This document shows positions 24,363-39,200 of a DNA stretch of 64,000 nt, one piece after another. How positions within the stretch are numbered: position 1 is the first letter of the stretch; every line of letters starts with the position of its first letter. Under the pieces are notes generated by a model. The model was not told where the DNA came from. It did not search any database and saw only the letters and a program-made list of their open reading frames with translations. This DNA comes from Ptychodera flava. Its lineage: Eukaryota > Hemichordata > Enteropneusta > Ptychoderidae. Both the position numbers and the translations under genes were made by a program. Location of the stretch: NCBI RefSeq assembly GCF_041260155.1, contig NC_091946.1:22701141-22765140 (forward strand), in the 5' to 3' direction.

Positions 24363-24509
24363 GTAACCAAGACGACCAAATTTGATGTCGTGTGCGATCT
24401 GTGATAGCGAGTATGTATGTGCAAGTGCTTTATGAACTCTACAGCATGTGGAGGGGTCTCAGTCTGAAAAATTGTAACAATATAGTTCGGCTGTTGAACC
24501 ACGCTTTTT

Positions 24510-24605
24510 ACTGTAAGGGTGGGGATTTAGCAAAGTGAGTTAGACAGTCATGTCTTCCCTAGGTGACTAGGTGCTATACGTTGTGAGTTCGAATCTGATC
24601 AAGAA
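24510..24605 (+). repeat. tRNA-like SINE head
   Basis: TTAGCAAAGTGAGTTAGAC resembles a pol III A box with a serine/leucine-type D arm. GTGAGTTCGAATCTG about 50 bases later is a good B box. No cloverleaf acceptor stem pairs, so this is a tRNA-derived SINE or a dead tRNA copy rather than a functional tRNA. Confidence 0.45.
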
Positions 24606-25443
24606 ATTACAGAATTTTAAATTGATCAAACCAGTATATTCATCATTAGGTTCAAAGTCTTTGCAGAAAAGAGACGCCTATGAAATGTGAATTAAAAGCT
24701 TGAAAGTCAACATCAGTCACTGCACCTCACATTTCCCAAATATGTCATTCAGTTATAAAACTGTGTCTTCTCATTATTCATTTTACGAATGACAGCCTGA
24801 CCTCGAAGATTTCAAATAGAGAACCTTGTTTTATTTGTCTATCTGAAAAAAGTCTGGGACAGGTCGGTACACATAGGTTAGAAAAATGAAAATACAATGT
24901 GCTCAAAGACTCTGGCCACAAAGATATGACATTTAATGGGCAAAGCTTTTCTCGAAGTGGATTTGTTGATGCGAACACAATCCCTCCATCACGTGATGTG
25001 AATGAAAACAAAATCAAAAGTAGTACAGGTGATAAAGTCAACATTCAAAGCTGGAGAGAAACTCAACTCTTTCTTTCAGTGCAGGACTTAAACTCACTGA
25101 TATTTTCTCAATTTTATAAAAATCTTCCTTTCTTTCATAGTTTGTTTTTTTCTCACCTACAAGGTTGATTCCTGCCATTTGTTTGCTACACTTTTTGAAT
25201 ATTTATCATTTCCCAAAAGCTGATTGGCTGTTTCCATGGAGTTATGCGAATCATGCCCTTTGCTCCTATACTACCACACAGAATTTTATTGTATTATTTA
25301 ATAAGGTTATGCAAACGTCAGGCCTTTGGTTACAGTTTGCAATTTACTGTTTCCATGGCACTATGTAGATACATTAAAACATCTTTAATGACTTTACGAC
25401 GTCACGTACACTGGGCATATACTTTGATATCAGCTCTTCTCGT

Positions 25444-25799
25444 TTAAGGTAGAACGCACCTCACGGACAGATATTTGGACTTGCAAACTTTTACAGTTCT
25501 TTTCCGATCTATCACTTGCAGGGGTTCATTTTAAAGCTCTTGGAGAAAGAAAAACTTTTAACAGATTAGTTTTCTGAAATTCGAAAATTTTATCTTTCCC
25601 CATAGAGTTAACACAGGGATGGCGGCCATTTTGAATTTTAAATATCAGTAAATCATAAGAATTGTTTCTTTAGTACCCAAATTTGTACAGTGATCTTTAT
25701 TTTTATTCTTGATTTTGAAAGAGAATGGTTGAAAGATTCCTTGAGGAAAGTTTGAGCAAAAGTTTAAGTCTTTCATTATCGAGGCGCATACTACCTTAA
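25444..25799 (-). repeat. MITE family A copy 4
   Basis: Starts TTAAGGTAGAACGC and ends GCATACTACCTTAA, with GGATGGCGGCCATTTTGAAT inside. It shares its right-hand TTAA with the next element. Confidence 0.88.
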
Positions 25800-26404
25800 A
25801 GGGGAAGTTCACAAAGGATGAATTTTACATATGTGCTAGCTTTGTGGTCACTTTAATACCCCGGAAAAGCTGTTTTCGCCATTTATAACTTGCAAGATTT
25901 TTCACAAAAAACGATAGAAATAGTACAGGAAGTTGCCCATGTAATTTGAATCATGGGAAAAAGCGCCAAGCTTGGAGCTTGCATAATGTGATATGGAAGG
26001 GATCATTTTCCCATGGGTATGGCATTGTCCACTCACCCATGCTTAAACCAGACTGTGCGTATTTACATAATTTTTGTTTATACTGAGTATCCTTGCATAA
26101 ACAATGAATCACTTATAATAAACTTTCCACTGTCAGATTTTGTATTGCTGTTTACTACTGTGTTACTGTGAGTGGACAATGTGGGGGCCATACCCATCCG
26201 AAGATGGTCCCTTACATATCACATTATGCAATCTCCAAGTTTGGAGCTTTTTTCCCATGATTCAAATTACATGGGCAACTTCCTGTACTTTTATCGTTTT
26301 TTGTAAAAAATCCTGCGAGTTATAAATGGTTAAAATAGTTTTTCCTGGGTAATTGACCACAGAGCTACCACATATGTAAAAATCATCCTTGGTGAACTTC
26401 CCCT
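25800..26404. mobile_element. foldback element, TTAA-flanked
   Basis: The ends are AGGGGAAGTTCAC and GTGAACTTCCCCT, flanked by TTAA at 25796-25799 and 26405-26408. Arms of about 240 bp pair (for example GCCCATGTAATTTGAATCAT with ATGATTCAAATTACATGGGC) around a 120-bp spacer. No coding capacity. Confidence 0.88.
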
Positions 26405-26408
26405 TTAA

Positions 26409-27844
26409 ATAGCTCAAAATGGACACTGAACAAAGTCAAACTTATAAAATCCAGAATTCTATGTCTTCACTGAAAAAGCGAAACATTGTTTAATGAAGTC
26501 TTCATCTTCATTCAGTCACTTGAATCCATCTTACAGGAAATTTACTCATTCACAGAAATACTTTTGATACTGTGTACTGTAAACCCTTCGCCGAAATTGT
26601 ATAAAAATTCATTGCACTTGATCTATTGGCTGTCACGTCCTAAAATTCCTAAAATATGGCACTGTAAGTACTTCAGTCATTGGACAGCACTGATTTGCAC
26701 TTTGGTCATTATTTACGTCTTTATTTTAGACACTTGCTGCTCGGTAAATAAAAATTTCACATAAACTTAAGCACATCCTAAAATTCATACAAACTTAAGC
26801 ACATCCTATTAAGTAATCTATTACTAAAAAGCAAAGAAAAACCTTTCGCTGAAGTTTTTGCACTAAAATATTACAGACGTTGTTTCACACCTAATAAACC
26901 TGAAGTCACTTCATTTAGCTGATAATTCAGTCTTTCTGTCATGATTTTGAGGACATCTACAGATCTAAAAATAATTTATCGATAAAAGTCTCTGAATTAG
27001 ACTGGCACTAAAACATCCACCATGATTGTCTGGGTCAAGACATTTCAGAAATATAATTTAAGTAAAATATACACTAAATTTCTACAAAAACATCGCATCA
27101 TTAAATTATGTTTCTCTAAAAATCTAACGAGGCTTTTTAGCACGGCAGGAAATTGGCACACCTTTGCAACAGCAAAGTCAAAAACAAAGTCAAATTTGGG
27201 CTGAGTTTGGTATTGACCTTTGCAATCTGGATTATACATACTGAATGGGGTTTTTAAGTTCATTAGCCAATGGCAGTAATCGATATAACGAGTAAATCAT
27301 TCACTTTAATCCGTTTCTAAGTACACATTCACCGTTTCCTAGTACATAGGCCTGCAGAATCTGCCTATTGAACGGCAAAGTCAGACAAAACCGTTGCTGG
27401 GGAACAATTATGAGTCAAAGAAGATGCAATTTTTCACTAATACTGTCAATAGTAAGTCCAGCACTTGCAGTTTTTAAAAACATTAAAAACAAATTGCATG
27501 GTTACTTTAAAATCATAACAGCCTTTGCTTCTACAACAATTGTCCTGTTCTTGCATTCAATTTTTTTTCCTCCACAACACAGCATTCACTGTATCTGAAA
27601 TCAGCCCATCAAAAAGTCCGGACTTTGGTCATGTGCAAATACTTATCAGTTACTGTACTACAAAATTACTGTACTTCTTTGAGAGGAACACAGTCATACA
27701 CTGATGAAGTAAGTTTCAAGTAATATGAATTTTTGAGAAGTGGCCAAAAGGCCAGAGCTCAAAATTTCACTTTTTTTTGAGAAGTAAATATTAAGGAAGG
27801 CTTTAGATAGAAGTTTGAGATGCTTTGTGACCGTTTACATTGTT
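26409..27844. other. 3' flank of PPM1L, nothing recognised
   Basis: AT-rich, no exon or known repeat identified. The 3' UTR of PPM1L probably extends into this region from 27844 downward. Confidence 0.4.
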
Positions 27845-30800
27845 TCATTTCATTTTTTTGGTCTTTTTGTGGTTAAAGTTCACCACCATGACGGTAATGT
27901 TGTCCGGTGATCCTCGGTAATACGCCTGGAGCACCAAGCTCTTAGCACCAAAATGAGGCTCATCGAGCCTCTCTTTGATGAACATCACCGCTTCCTCATT
28001 AGTGAATGCGTCCCACAGTCCATCGGTTGCGAGGATCAGAAACTGAGGTTTCACCTCGTCAAGTTCAAATGTCAGAATGTCTGGGTTGGCTATTAAAAGT
28101 TTCTTGTCCTTTAGCGGGTAGTCTCCCAAGGCCCGCGACGTTGCGAGGACACCGGCGACTCTCCAAACCCCGTTATAGCTGATAAATCCTCCGGCCTTCT
28201 TAATTCTCTTTCTTTCTCTGAGTTGATGTGGTTTGTGGTCGTATGACAGGGGCACGGCTTTACCCGTATGGTCACAGAGAACTCCCCGCGAGTCACCAAC
28301 ATTCGCGACGATTAGCTGCTTCTGTTCTTCATCCAATATGGCAAATAGACAAGTGGTGCCTGCAATACAACCATACATCGAATTTTAATACATTGTAAAG
28401 CAAACATCTACGTGTCTTACATGTTAAAGGGCCAGAAATGCTAACCTCAGATAATTTTTTCGTCATTTTTGTTTTGAATGTGAACCATAATTCCTTGTTC
28501 TACTCCCCAAGGCATGTTGATATACACAGTGTTCAGCTTGTCAACTCTGCCTGTACATGTGTAAACTGCATTGTTATTTTTGACAAGTGAATTCTGGTCC
28601 GGCCTAGAATTCAAATGTAAACAATAACAATGCATTTACACATATATATGCTAAGCTAAATAATGTGTGTTTCAACATTCTTTTTGAAGTAGAATAAAAC
28701 ATTGCAATCGATATGCAAAATAAAAATTATGAAAAAAATCGTCAAAGGTTAGCATTATTGGCCCTTTATCTTGAGGGCTGAAAAATTTCAAAGAGACAAA
28801 AATATTGTCAATAGATTGAATAATAAATGAATGATTGATAACGTTTCTTTGGCAATGAAACTGTCAGAAACCTCACTGCATTTTGTCAATAATATGTACA
28901 ATACTGTCCTTTGACAGGAAAATTGACTTATTCACCTCCAATTCCATGTGAACAAGTCCATAATCACCATTGATAACAATGGCTGTTTGGGCCAAACCAT
29001 TGCAGTGAAGGGGTAAATTATTAACTGACCTGCCACGTCATTACTGGTCTTGGCGACACTTATCAGTTTTTCATCCGTGGAGAGGATCTCTTCCGTCAGT
29101 ATTTGTGAGTGGTTGTTATTTGCCCCATTCATGGCATTTTCAAGCTCTCTGGCTAGAACCGACTGAGCCAGGATTTTTTCTGTAAACTCGGCAGCAAACT
29201 GGAAAGAAATTGGAAGTAAAGTACGAAAATGGTAATGTTTGAACAATGCACTTTTCATTCAGCTACTCACAATTTGGTATTAAGTATTGTTTCTATGCAC
29301 ATTGTTTTACCAGTACATGATATAGAATTCTGCTTCACGCACATACACTTGATGCAGCATATAAAAAAGTTCAATATACCACATCCTGGTTTCTAGAGAA
29401 TATATTAAATATATAGCTGTCATACAAAGTATAATTCATAGCAAAATACAATCTCCAATGTGATGTGCTGCACATTTCATTAAGTTTGAGAATAAACAAT
29501 AAACACCTAATGGTAAGATTAGCCCTGTCACATTTTCTGGCTTGATTTAAACCTACGACTCCAACTTTGTGCCAGCCTTCATCATTGAAACTACCAGCGA
29601 ATGGAATTGACACAAAACTCTGCCATGGTAGCTTTATAATACACCAGTGGCATTTCACCTCTGGACACTCAGAACTCTGCCATACACTGAAGCGCCCTCA
29701 ATGGTCAAACAAGACTAACAGAGCAAGCATGGGACTGTCTCTACTGATCAGAGACTGAAAAATACTTCACTTTTAAAGCCCGCTTTTTTTTCAATAAAAT
29801 ATCTTTGCCAAGATGTTGTTAATGGCAACGGTTTATCATGCTTCATATGGGACCGATAATTCATTGCTTTGTGAATTAAACTGATAACACTTTGTCCTGC
29901 ACAGATAGCCATCTGACTGCCAGCAATTTCCTGCCACAGTATTCCGATATGTCGATACTCTAATTTACGAGAGCTATTCAGACGATAACATGATCAAATT
30001 TTCCAATTTTCCTGATAGCAGGATCAATTATCCCTCTTGTGTACAACAGTCAGCCACTGGCTGTGTAAAAACCAGATTTCCAATTTCAATGTAATCAGTG
30101 AGTGCTTCAATTTTCTGAATGTTTTGCAACAACAACGTGTGTATGCCTGTCAATGTACTCTGCACGTGTTTTAGTCCTCTGAACTCTTTCATTTTATATT
30201 GCAAAAAATATGTTGGAATTGAAAATAATGTTGAATGATTTAGTGCATTTAAAATACACTAAGTATTAATTGCACTAATAATCTGACAAAACAAAATGGT
30301 TCTGCTGGTGGAACAGGGTTGGCGGGAATGGAAATGACTTCAGTTGGAACATAGACTAGTATCTACAGTCAAAGTATCCTTCATATATCTTTTTTACATT
30401 GCTCCAAGATCACAAGAGAAACACTTTCCAACCAATGCCCTCCCATTTCACAATAGAAAATTCCATCAACACTAATGAGAAAATAGTCTGATACCAGACA
30501 GTGGGGTGGAAAACTAAAAATCGTAGGGGAAATATTAACAAATTTTGTAGTTGCAGAGTCTGTTATAACAGCAAATGTTTTATCTAAATTTACACGCTTG
30601 TCACAAATTGAGCTGAAGGTATTAAATACTACGGTAAGTCTATGGAGGCAAGGGTTGTGCTTCTTTGCAATATGGCTTCTGGACGAAAATTTCAAATCAA
30701 AGATTTACACATGTATTCACACATACATAAACACATAGTATACGTGGCATATGTGTATATGCAGACATTATCAGCAGACAAGCCTGTAAATATGAATTCT

Positions 30801-33177
30801 GGTCAACTTGCTATTTTCTCCTTTCTTTTGGATTATTTGCAAGGTCACTTTATCACATACTCATAAAACATCAATTTCCAGTTTCTTTGGACTCGCCTCC
30901 CATCGATGAGAAATCATGCCCACGCACTTAGCTTTCAGGTTGTAATAAATCATGCAATTATTCTTTATGTCTGCCATACCTTTAAATATCTGATTTAAAA
31001 TTCTGTCTGCTTACAGTCTACATCACATAAATGGTCCATCATAAAAAGATAAACACGATAACGATGTGAAAATGACATAAATCTTGTCACATGTCGACAG
31101 GAAACATGAAAGCTTTAAATTTCTAATGGCTTTCACCTCTGCACCGCGGCATGGAAGAAGATCCAATAAACTATTGAAGTTACGGCTTGCAGTTGTCGGA
31201 CACACGTAGTTTAATTCTTATCATGTTGTGATAACAACACCAGTTATATCTAGACATACAGGAACATTACGGTGAATGAATTAAAAAGTCTTGGAAAGTA
31301 GGCAGGAAGCAAACTTACAGCTATTAGTAAATTATTTTTTATGAAATTGTCGTCACTGCTCAAATTTCTTGCCAATCCTTACCTTCATAGTATCAATGTA
31401 TACTCCTTCAGTCACTGAAATCAAACTGCTGACCAAAACTTCTATGCATCACAGATACTGAAATACAGGGTTTGCTTTTATACATGCAGAGGCAGGTTGA
31501 TATCTGCCTAATACATTTGTATTACAGCCATTCAAATTTTATTTGATGAATGCATGCAAAGTGACAAATCAGAGAATTTTTGCATGGGATACTGTTGCTA
31601 CAATTTTTTAAGGTTCACAGACACCAGAAAATGAACATGGAAAAGTTGTTTTCTCGAAGCAATGTAACATTAAAATATCACTGCTTTTCAAATATCGCAC
31701 AAATAGTAGTCAATGATTTTCAGTTTTCTACGCTATATCGCAAGTATGCCAAACCTTGTGAATGATTGTAAACAAAACTATAAAATTTAACCTTGCTGTT
31801 ATGTTCTGGGATTTAAAGTTACTGACAGCAGTCATCAACCCAGTAGGATGTATTTCTTAAAGGTTGTGAAAAATGTGTCATCACTTTCTTTTTTTTTTAC
31901 AGCAAGCTAGGTGGTCCACTGCTCTTTCATCATGCTTCAAGACACTGACCGGTGTAATTTCTAAAGTAAGATGACAAAATACGCTAATACCAGAAGGCAT
32001 CAAATGAGTCCCTTTAAAATACAACCATGAGGCTTTCATGCCCTCTACATGGCTTAGCTGGCTTGGCCTAGTGGTCTACCTCCGCAAGGGAGGGTCCCTG
32101 CATGCACTTTGCAAAAACTGGTCACTGACTTGGCTCACTGAGATGTCGTGAGCCTTGTTGACCATGTCACAATTGCAACTACCAAAGAGTAATATCAACC
32201 ATCAGTTCTGCATATTACACTTGATGAGTCTTAGAGACGAAACTCGCAATGTAGCAGCATACACTTGTTCTCAACTGTTCATCACGAACAAAATAAACTC
32301 AGTTCAGGCACAATGCTTGCATTTTACATTTGCACATCTGATATTGACAGCACAGTGATTTCTCATCAGGTCTCTATACATGTATGCAAGACTCTATGGA
32401 GAGTAAGTACCACCAGTTTTACACAGAAAGCAAAGTAATTTGCGCCAGAATATGGCAATGCATTTGAGGGTTGTTTATGCTGAGATATGCTACACCAAGG
32501 TGATCTGAGGTCACTGTGACCCTTGCCAACTACAGTTTAATCTGAGCATCGTACATAAGGTGACCTTCCCTGAGCACTGCTTGTTGGAGGAATACTGATG
32601 CCAAAATCTCCCATTCATACCCGCATTGTCCATTTAAATCCCACAGCCAGACAGAGCCATAATCTACAGATGTCAGATTACAAGACTTTTATACCAAAAC
32701 CCTCACTGATAATATACCTTTTGTACATAGCCATAAAGCTGGTTAAGTTGTCTCCATTAATTTCAGACGGGGACAATCACAATCCACTTATTTATTTAAT
32801 GCAGAGATTTCTGAAATTGTAACTGTAAGTCGTAGACAGGGGATTGGTTTTTGTACACTGACTAATCAAGACATGGCATCAATGTCTGTGATATGTATTG
32901 TATATTTCAGCTGGTTTTATATGTCAGACGAAATTTACGCCACATCTTGTGACATTTCATACAGTACACTGATGTTCCATTGAGCTGTTTTATGTTTCTC
33001 TTGCCAGACAGCACAAAAGAATTCAAATTCATGCGATAAAAAGAGTTTATTTAAGCACGTCCTTTCACTGTGTGTTTTTGTCATGCCTACCATATGTGTA
33101 TATCATTGTTCAAATCATCGACGTTTCAGAAATCAACAAATTCACTAGGGCTCTGTCGTTCACCCCGATCAACTTGA

Positions 33178-33250
<73 letters not shown>

Positions 33251-36200
33251 ATTATTTTATTCATTAGTCTGTTTGTTTGTTAGCAATTCTGACTGAGCTT
33301 CTCCGCTGGCACAACCTCGGAAGACATCAGACCGGATAGCTGAGAGGACTGTCATATTTTACCTTCAATCTCTTCAGACTACCAAAAGTATAAACTGATG
33401 TAAATTGGATTTTCTCATTTTCTCCCTAATATAAAATGTCTGCAGATGAGTGTTTAAGTCCTCCTGGTTGTTCAACTCATCGGGATAACATTACCTATGA
33501 GTAATGCTAGACTGGAAGATCTAGATCTGTCGCCCGGGGCAGGACTGTACCCTTCCTCTCAGGATAGTGCACCGATTTGAGTGACAATCTTCCTGTCTAA
33601 TGTAACGCATACATACATACGTACATACGTACCTTGCCAATAATTCTTACAATACCTTTGGAGTGTTCATTTCATTGATGTAACTTTACTGAGCCAGGAG
33701 GATAATGCGAAAATGGGGCTGTATGTCAATATGTTGTACCAGTGCATTTTAAAACGGCATGTACAGTACGGAGACATGTGTAAGACGAGAGCTCAGAGAA
33801 AGACTTGTCAATTTGCCGGCAGCAGTTTGAGAACATAAAAGACTCGTTAACTGCGGGGTCCTTGTGCTTAAATTTGACTGGATAGGGAAAGCAAACTACA
33901 TGATAACTACATAAATGTCAAATTACATTTAAAGGGCCAATGACGGTGACTTTTGTGGATTTTTTTCTCACTATTTTTGTTTTGTGTGTCAATTGCAAAT
34001 TTTTTTTCTATTAGCATGTTAACCACCATATAGCTTTCCAAGACAGTGACAATACACGTATGATGCATGGTCAATGTGTACATTTGAATTCTTTCGGGGA
34101 CCAGAGTTCACTTGGCAACAAGAGTTGACAAGCTGAATATTACAGTATTTCAACATGCTTTTGGGAGGTAGAACAGGGCAGTGAAACTGACCTTAAAACA
34201 AAAAAATAGTGACAAAAATCATCAAAAGTTACAGCGACTGGCCCTTTAATACTAATAATGTTTGTGCAGCTTGAAAACATAAGAAATGCAATCACAAGGG
34301 AGACTGCAAATGGAAACTGAAACAAGATATTGGCTTTGGTTTTGACACCTGCTGCAGGATCATTGTCTAGAGTGAATGAAATGTGTTAAGGTAGTTTGTG
34401 CCTCGAAAATAAAAATTTAAAATTTTGCTCAAACATTCCTCAAGCAAACTTTCAACCAAGTATATAAATCGGGGATCAACGTGCAAGTTTTGGTACTACA
34501 GAAACAAATTACCAAATATTTACCAATATTTAAAATTCAAAATGGCCACCATCCTTGTGTTATCTCTATGGGGAAAACTGAATTCCGGATTTTTAAAAGA
34601 ATTTGCAAGTAAAAACTTTATTTACTCAATAAGCTTCAAAATGAACTTGCATAAGTGGCAGTCCAAAGAGAATATTGGAAAAGTTTTAGAGTCCGAGTAT
34701 CTGTCCCCGATGTGCATTATACCTGAACTGAAAAACAAACCACAGGGTTGGACAGCTGGGTATTGACTTGGCTTGGTCGACACTGATAAAAATTCTCAAC
34801 AAAATCCACAGCCTGGCTGATTACATTAAGTTTTTACAGTCACAGTACATTTAGATAGAGGCACTTTTTCTGTAAAAATGAAGACGTCAAAGGGAAAAGA
34901 GAGGTAGAGTCTGCTAAATTGCAGTAATATACATTTCACCACTAGAATTGGAGATTTCACACAGCAAGATTAGTCACCTACATGGAATATTGCTACTTGC
35001 ATATCAAGCAGGCTAATTGACTCTGGCGCATGATGCTGCTCCTAAGGTATGTGTTACAAACACAGTAAATACCTCTGCAAATTCTTGAAAGTCATGGCCA
35101 CTTTCTCATTTATTGATACTCAAAAGCAATTATCCTGTTTGTGGACGACGATCATGATCATCGGTCAGTGGGTGCATTCTTAACATAGTTGTTATTTGAT
35201 GGACTGCTCATGAAATTTGGCCCTAAGGGACCAGATCAGTATTCAAGTGTGATGTTTTAGGTGATGCAAATCATCTGACATGCTATCCTGCAAATGCAAT
35301 TTCACCAGCCAATTACATGATTCCTTACATATGCTGTTGCAGTTTGTATTCATATTTTAATATTTTCAGCAATGTATCAAATTAAGAATTTTCAATATCA
35401 TTTTACCATAAGAAGTGTGGTTTAGAGTACAAATTCAGTAAATGACAAATTTTGGAGCGTTATTGCTTTCAATGTTGACAGTAGCACTGTAGCTTTGGAC
35501 GTTTTTTGTTCATTTAACATTTAGAGTGCTGTAAATTATTCCAAATAAACTTTGTGCAACATTTTACCAATTTTTGTGAATTTTTCTGTAATTTTTGATA
35601 ATTTTGGATGAAACAGACAAAACATTTCATTGGCTACAGCTTGTTATCAAATTTTTTTTTAAATCTGAAAAAATTGTCTGGATCTGAAAAAAAATTGTCT
35701 GCGTTATTTTTTATAAGTTAACAGCTGAAAGATCTGACATTGGCACTCAAAAGGTTAAGAATATTTCTGCACACAAAATTGGTCACAGCTACATCTAACA
35801 CTTTTTGGCTTAAAGGTGTATGTGAACATTTTAGGTGTAAATGAACATTTTCTATTTTCATATCCAAACAGTCACTTTTCAAATCCCACTTTTGCAATCG
35901 TCGCGGCAACAAGAACATAAAAAAATTTCTAACAAATAGTTACACGGAAACCTGCTGATACTCTTTGAACATCTCAATCACGTATTATCAGAAAAAGTGG
36001 CCAAACCATCCAAGGACGAGAAAAGTGTTCTCCGCTTTCATAGTATATCATCGGATCACAGTAAAGAAGGAATGCTTTCTGTGACGACAGCAAACTACTG
36101 CTGTTATGGGTGCATATCTTTGCTATCACTGCATTGGAATGCCAAACTCACACGACAGGTTTCAACTTATGTTTTCCTTCACGGCAACGATCTACCATGT

Positions 36201-39200
36201 TATGCACAACTTGAACAAAGTACATCACCCTGTACAAAAACTCTCATCTGGGCAATAAATGAGCCATCACTATTCAAATACTGCACCAATACCATATAAA
36301 CTGCAACATCCTTCAGTTTTCTTAGTCAGAACAGAAAAAACGCCTGGCTAAATTCTCTACATTTCTTTGAGGCAAAATTTAATTGAGAATTTAGTGGTAT
36401 CTTTGACACATAGACAGGTGCTGTCTATTAGATAGTTGAAGGTTGTGAAGTGAGTAGAATGCAGCGTATTTTAAAAGGTTAATGTTTCTTGGAAGAATTT
36501 TAGTCATTCAGTCAAGTTACCTTGGAGATGGGATTCCAATTTGTAGCTTTTGCTATGCTGCCTTTCCTTTCGGGGTCACGGCGTTTTTGGCATACAAATC
36601 TCTAACACTTTTGGAGCAAAACTGAATGAACTTGGAGAAAATACAGCTCATAGTTTGAACATTGAAAGATTGGATTGATAGAGAGCAGCAATTGTGTACA
36701 CCTTGTGCACTGAATGAGGGTGAATATGAGTATCATTTTCTATTGTGTCTTCTCCCTTTGAACATTTCAGAAAAAATACATCCAGGAATATTATCATGAT
36801 CATCCATCCTAAATAAGTTAGTTGAATTACTTTTTCATCAAGATGTAAGATTGTTACAAGATTTCGCTGCGCACACATTTCATGCATTGAAAAACGTAAC
36901 AAAAGTACAAAAGATGTGATTGTGATTTTGCCTCTGTTTATGCATTGTGACATATTATTATTGTTGTACAATGTGCCAAAGGCCTTGAAAGCAGAGTAAA
37001 GCCAGCTACAGATTAGGGATTTATTTTTACTCTGGAGAGTTGCTAGAAATTGCAATCAAACTGTGCAGCCATCATGTCTGTACCTTTGGTAAGATTAATC
37101 AAAAGCTCCAATAGCTGTCACTTTGCGTTTTTTCTTGGTATATCGTTTTGTTTGTTTGGTGCAGTTTCTTGCTCTACTCCACTAATTACTACATGTATGT
37201 TAAAACACCTGGTATTCAAACAAACATCACGGCATGAATGTGTGCCACTGAATGTTAATCTGGTCTGGAGGTCATTTGTCAACAAAAATAAATACATACT
37301 GCCCAATGTGTTGTGTTTGCAGTTTACAACATGATAATATTAGGACATACTTCTGAGACGAGAAGATGATTCACTGATTTTCAAGAACAGAAACAATGAA
37401 AAAGTCATCAAAAGTTATAGCTATTGTCCCCTCAAATTCGTAATCTCATGATCCAGCGTAACCAGTAACCTGTATGGTGGGACTTACTGTAAAATGGTAT
37501 TGCAATTTTACTACAATTGAAAATGATACAGTGTATCATTATATGCATAATTAATATTGGCAATAAGAGAGAACTGTATGACTTCATGCATTTGCAATGA
37601 AGGATGATCAAAATATTCCCTAGTTAGTAGTAATACAGTGAATTGCAATATGAGACAGTGAAAATATCATTCATTAGGCCATGAGCTGCTTTTCAAGACA
37701 CTCCAATGTTAATCATGTTGTTGCAACTCTGTTATTAATACGACTGTTGGATTGATGGCGTACTCATTACAAGTTGACCAGAGCAACATCTTCAGGTCAG
37801 AGATGTTTTTGGAAACCTAGGACATACTGTGATGTTACTTCTCTCCCTAAAGCACGTTGAAATGCAAACTATTTATCTTGCCAGCAGAGCATGTATTACT
37901 GTAAAAACCCTATTAATTCGACCAGAAAAACATAATTATGATTTAAAATAATCAAATTATTAGGAAATCAACAAAGCCAAAATAATTTTAGTGTCAAATT
38001 ATTAGAGATTTCAACTTTTTTGACAGTTCATAAGTGATATGCTTACCATCTTGTTGGATGATTGAAACATATAAAGGTGACTTTCCTGAAGTCCTAACTT
38101 AGACATTCTGTGCTGTACATTGTATTGTTCTGTGTATTTTATCAAAAATAAATTGTTCAAAATAGTTTGTCATGATAGGCTGGTTGAATTAATAGAGATT
38201 GAGAAAGACCCAATTTCCGTCTTTGGTTGAATTGATAAGGATAAAATACAACTACCGTATATTTTTGAGGAAAAAATAGGGTGGTTGAATTAAAGAGTGG
38301 TCAAATTGATGGGGTTTTTATGGTAGTTTAAAATGCACTGTTATTGTTTCCATTTGAATTCGCTTGTAAACAATGACAGTGCAGGCTGAATTGACAAGCT
38401 GAGTATCGTGTATTTCAACATGTATTGGGTTGAACAAGAAACAGTCATTGACATTCAAAAAAACAAAAACGTGAAAAAAATCATCCAAAATTACAGCTAC
38501 CGTCCCTTTGCAATGTGTGAGATGGTGTCAACCATTTGGGAATGCTGCACATATAACTTACTTGAACCATGAATGAATCATTACGGTATTAAAAAAACTG
38601 CTGGTTGGAATTAAAGATATTAGATAAACAGTTTTTTTTAAATAAATGTATACGTTGAGGGTACCACGTTTTTTTTCGAAAAAATAGTTTTGTAAAGTGA
38701 CAAACCAAAATTATCATTGAATTGGTCTACTATACTGTGGTGTGTCAAAGTTTCTTTCTAATACTCCTCAGAGTCATATTTCTAATTAAGGACCCTAGTG
38801 CAACTTGCGGGCCGAGAAAGAAAATTAGAATTGACACCTGCTGTCTGCTCAGTAATTGCAATTTGCAAATTACAACTATAATGCAATCACTAATGATTTT
38901 TGAGCAATTACTAAACAGCGACAAAGATTATTTACAGGTAGCATTAATCAATGGACCAGTATGGCTTCACACAATGTGTACAAATTACTTTGCACTTCCT
39001 GTTGTGTGGGTCTATTTTTTTGATATTCAGCTGAACATCAAATAATTAACCCTTTGAGCGGTGTAATTTTCCCTCCAAATTGTAGTGCAACATTTTACCA
39101 ATTTCTATGAATTTTTTGTAATTTCAGTAAAACCTGTCTAAACCGAACCCTGTCTAAACTGGAAACCTGTCTACACAACCCTTTTTCCAGTCCCATTCCA

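Noticed and set aside
32055-32115. tRNA-like A box GGCCTAGTGGTCTAC
   Set aside because: No B box and no pairing acceptor stem, so no tRNA call.
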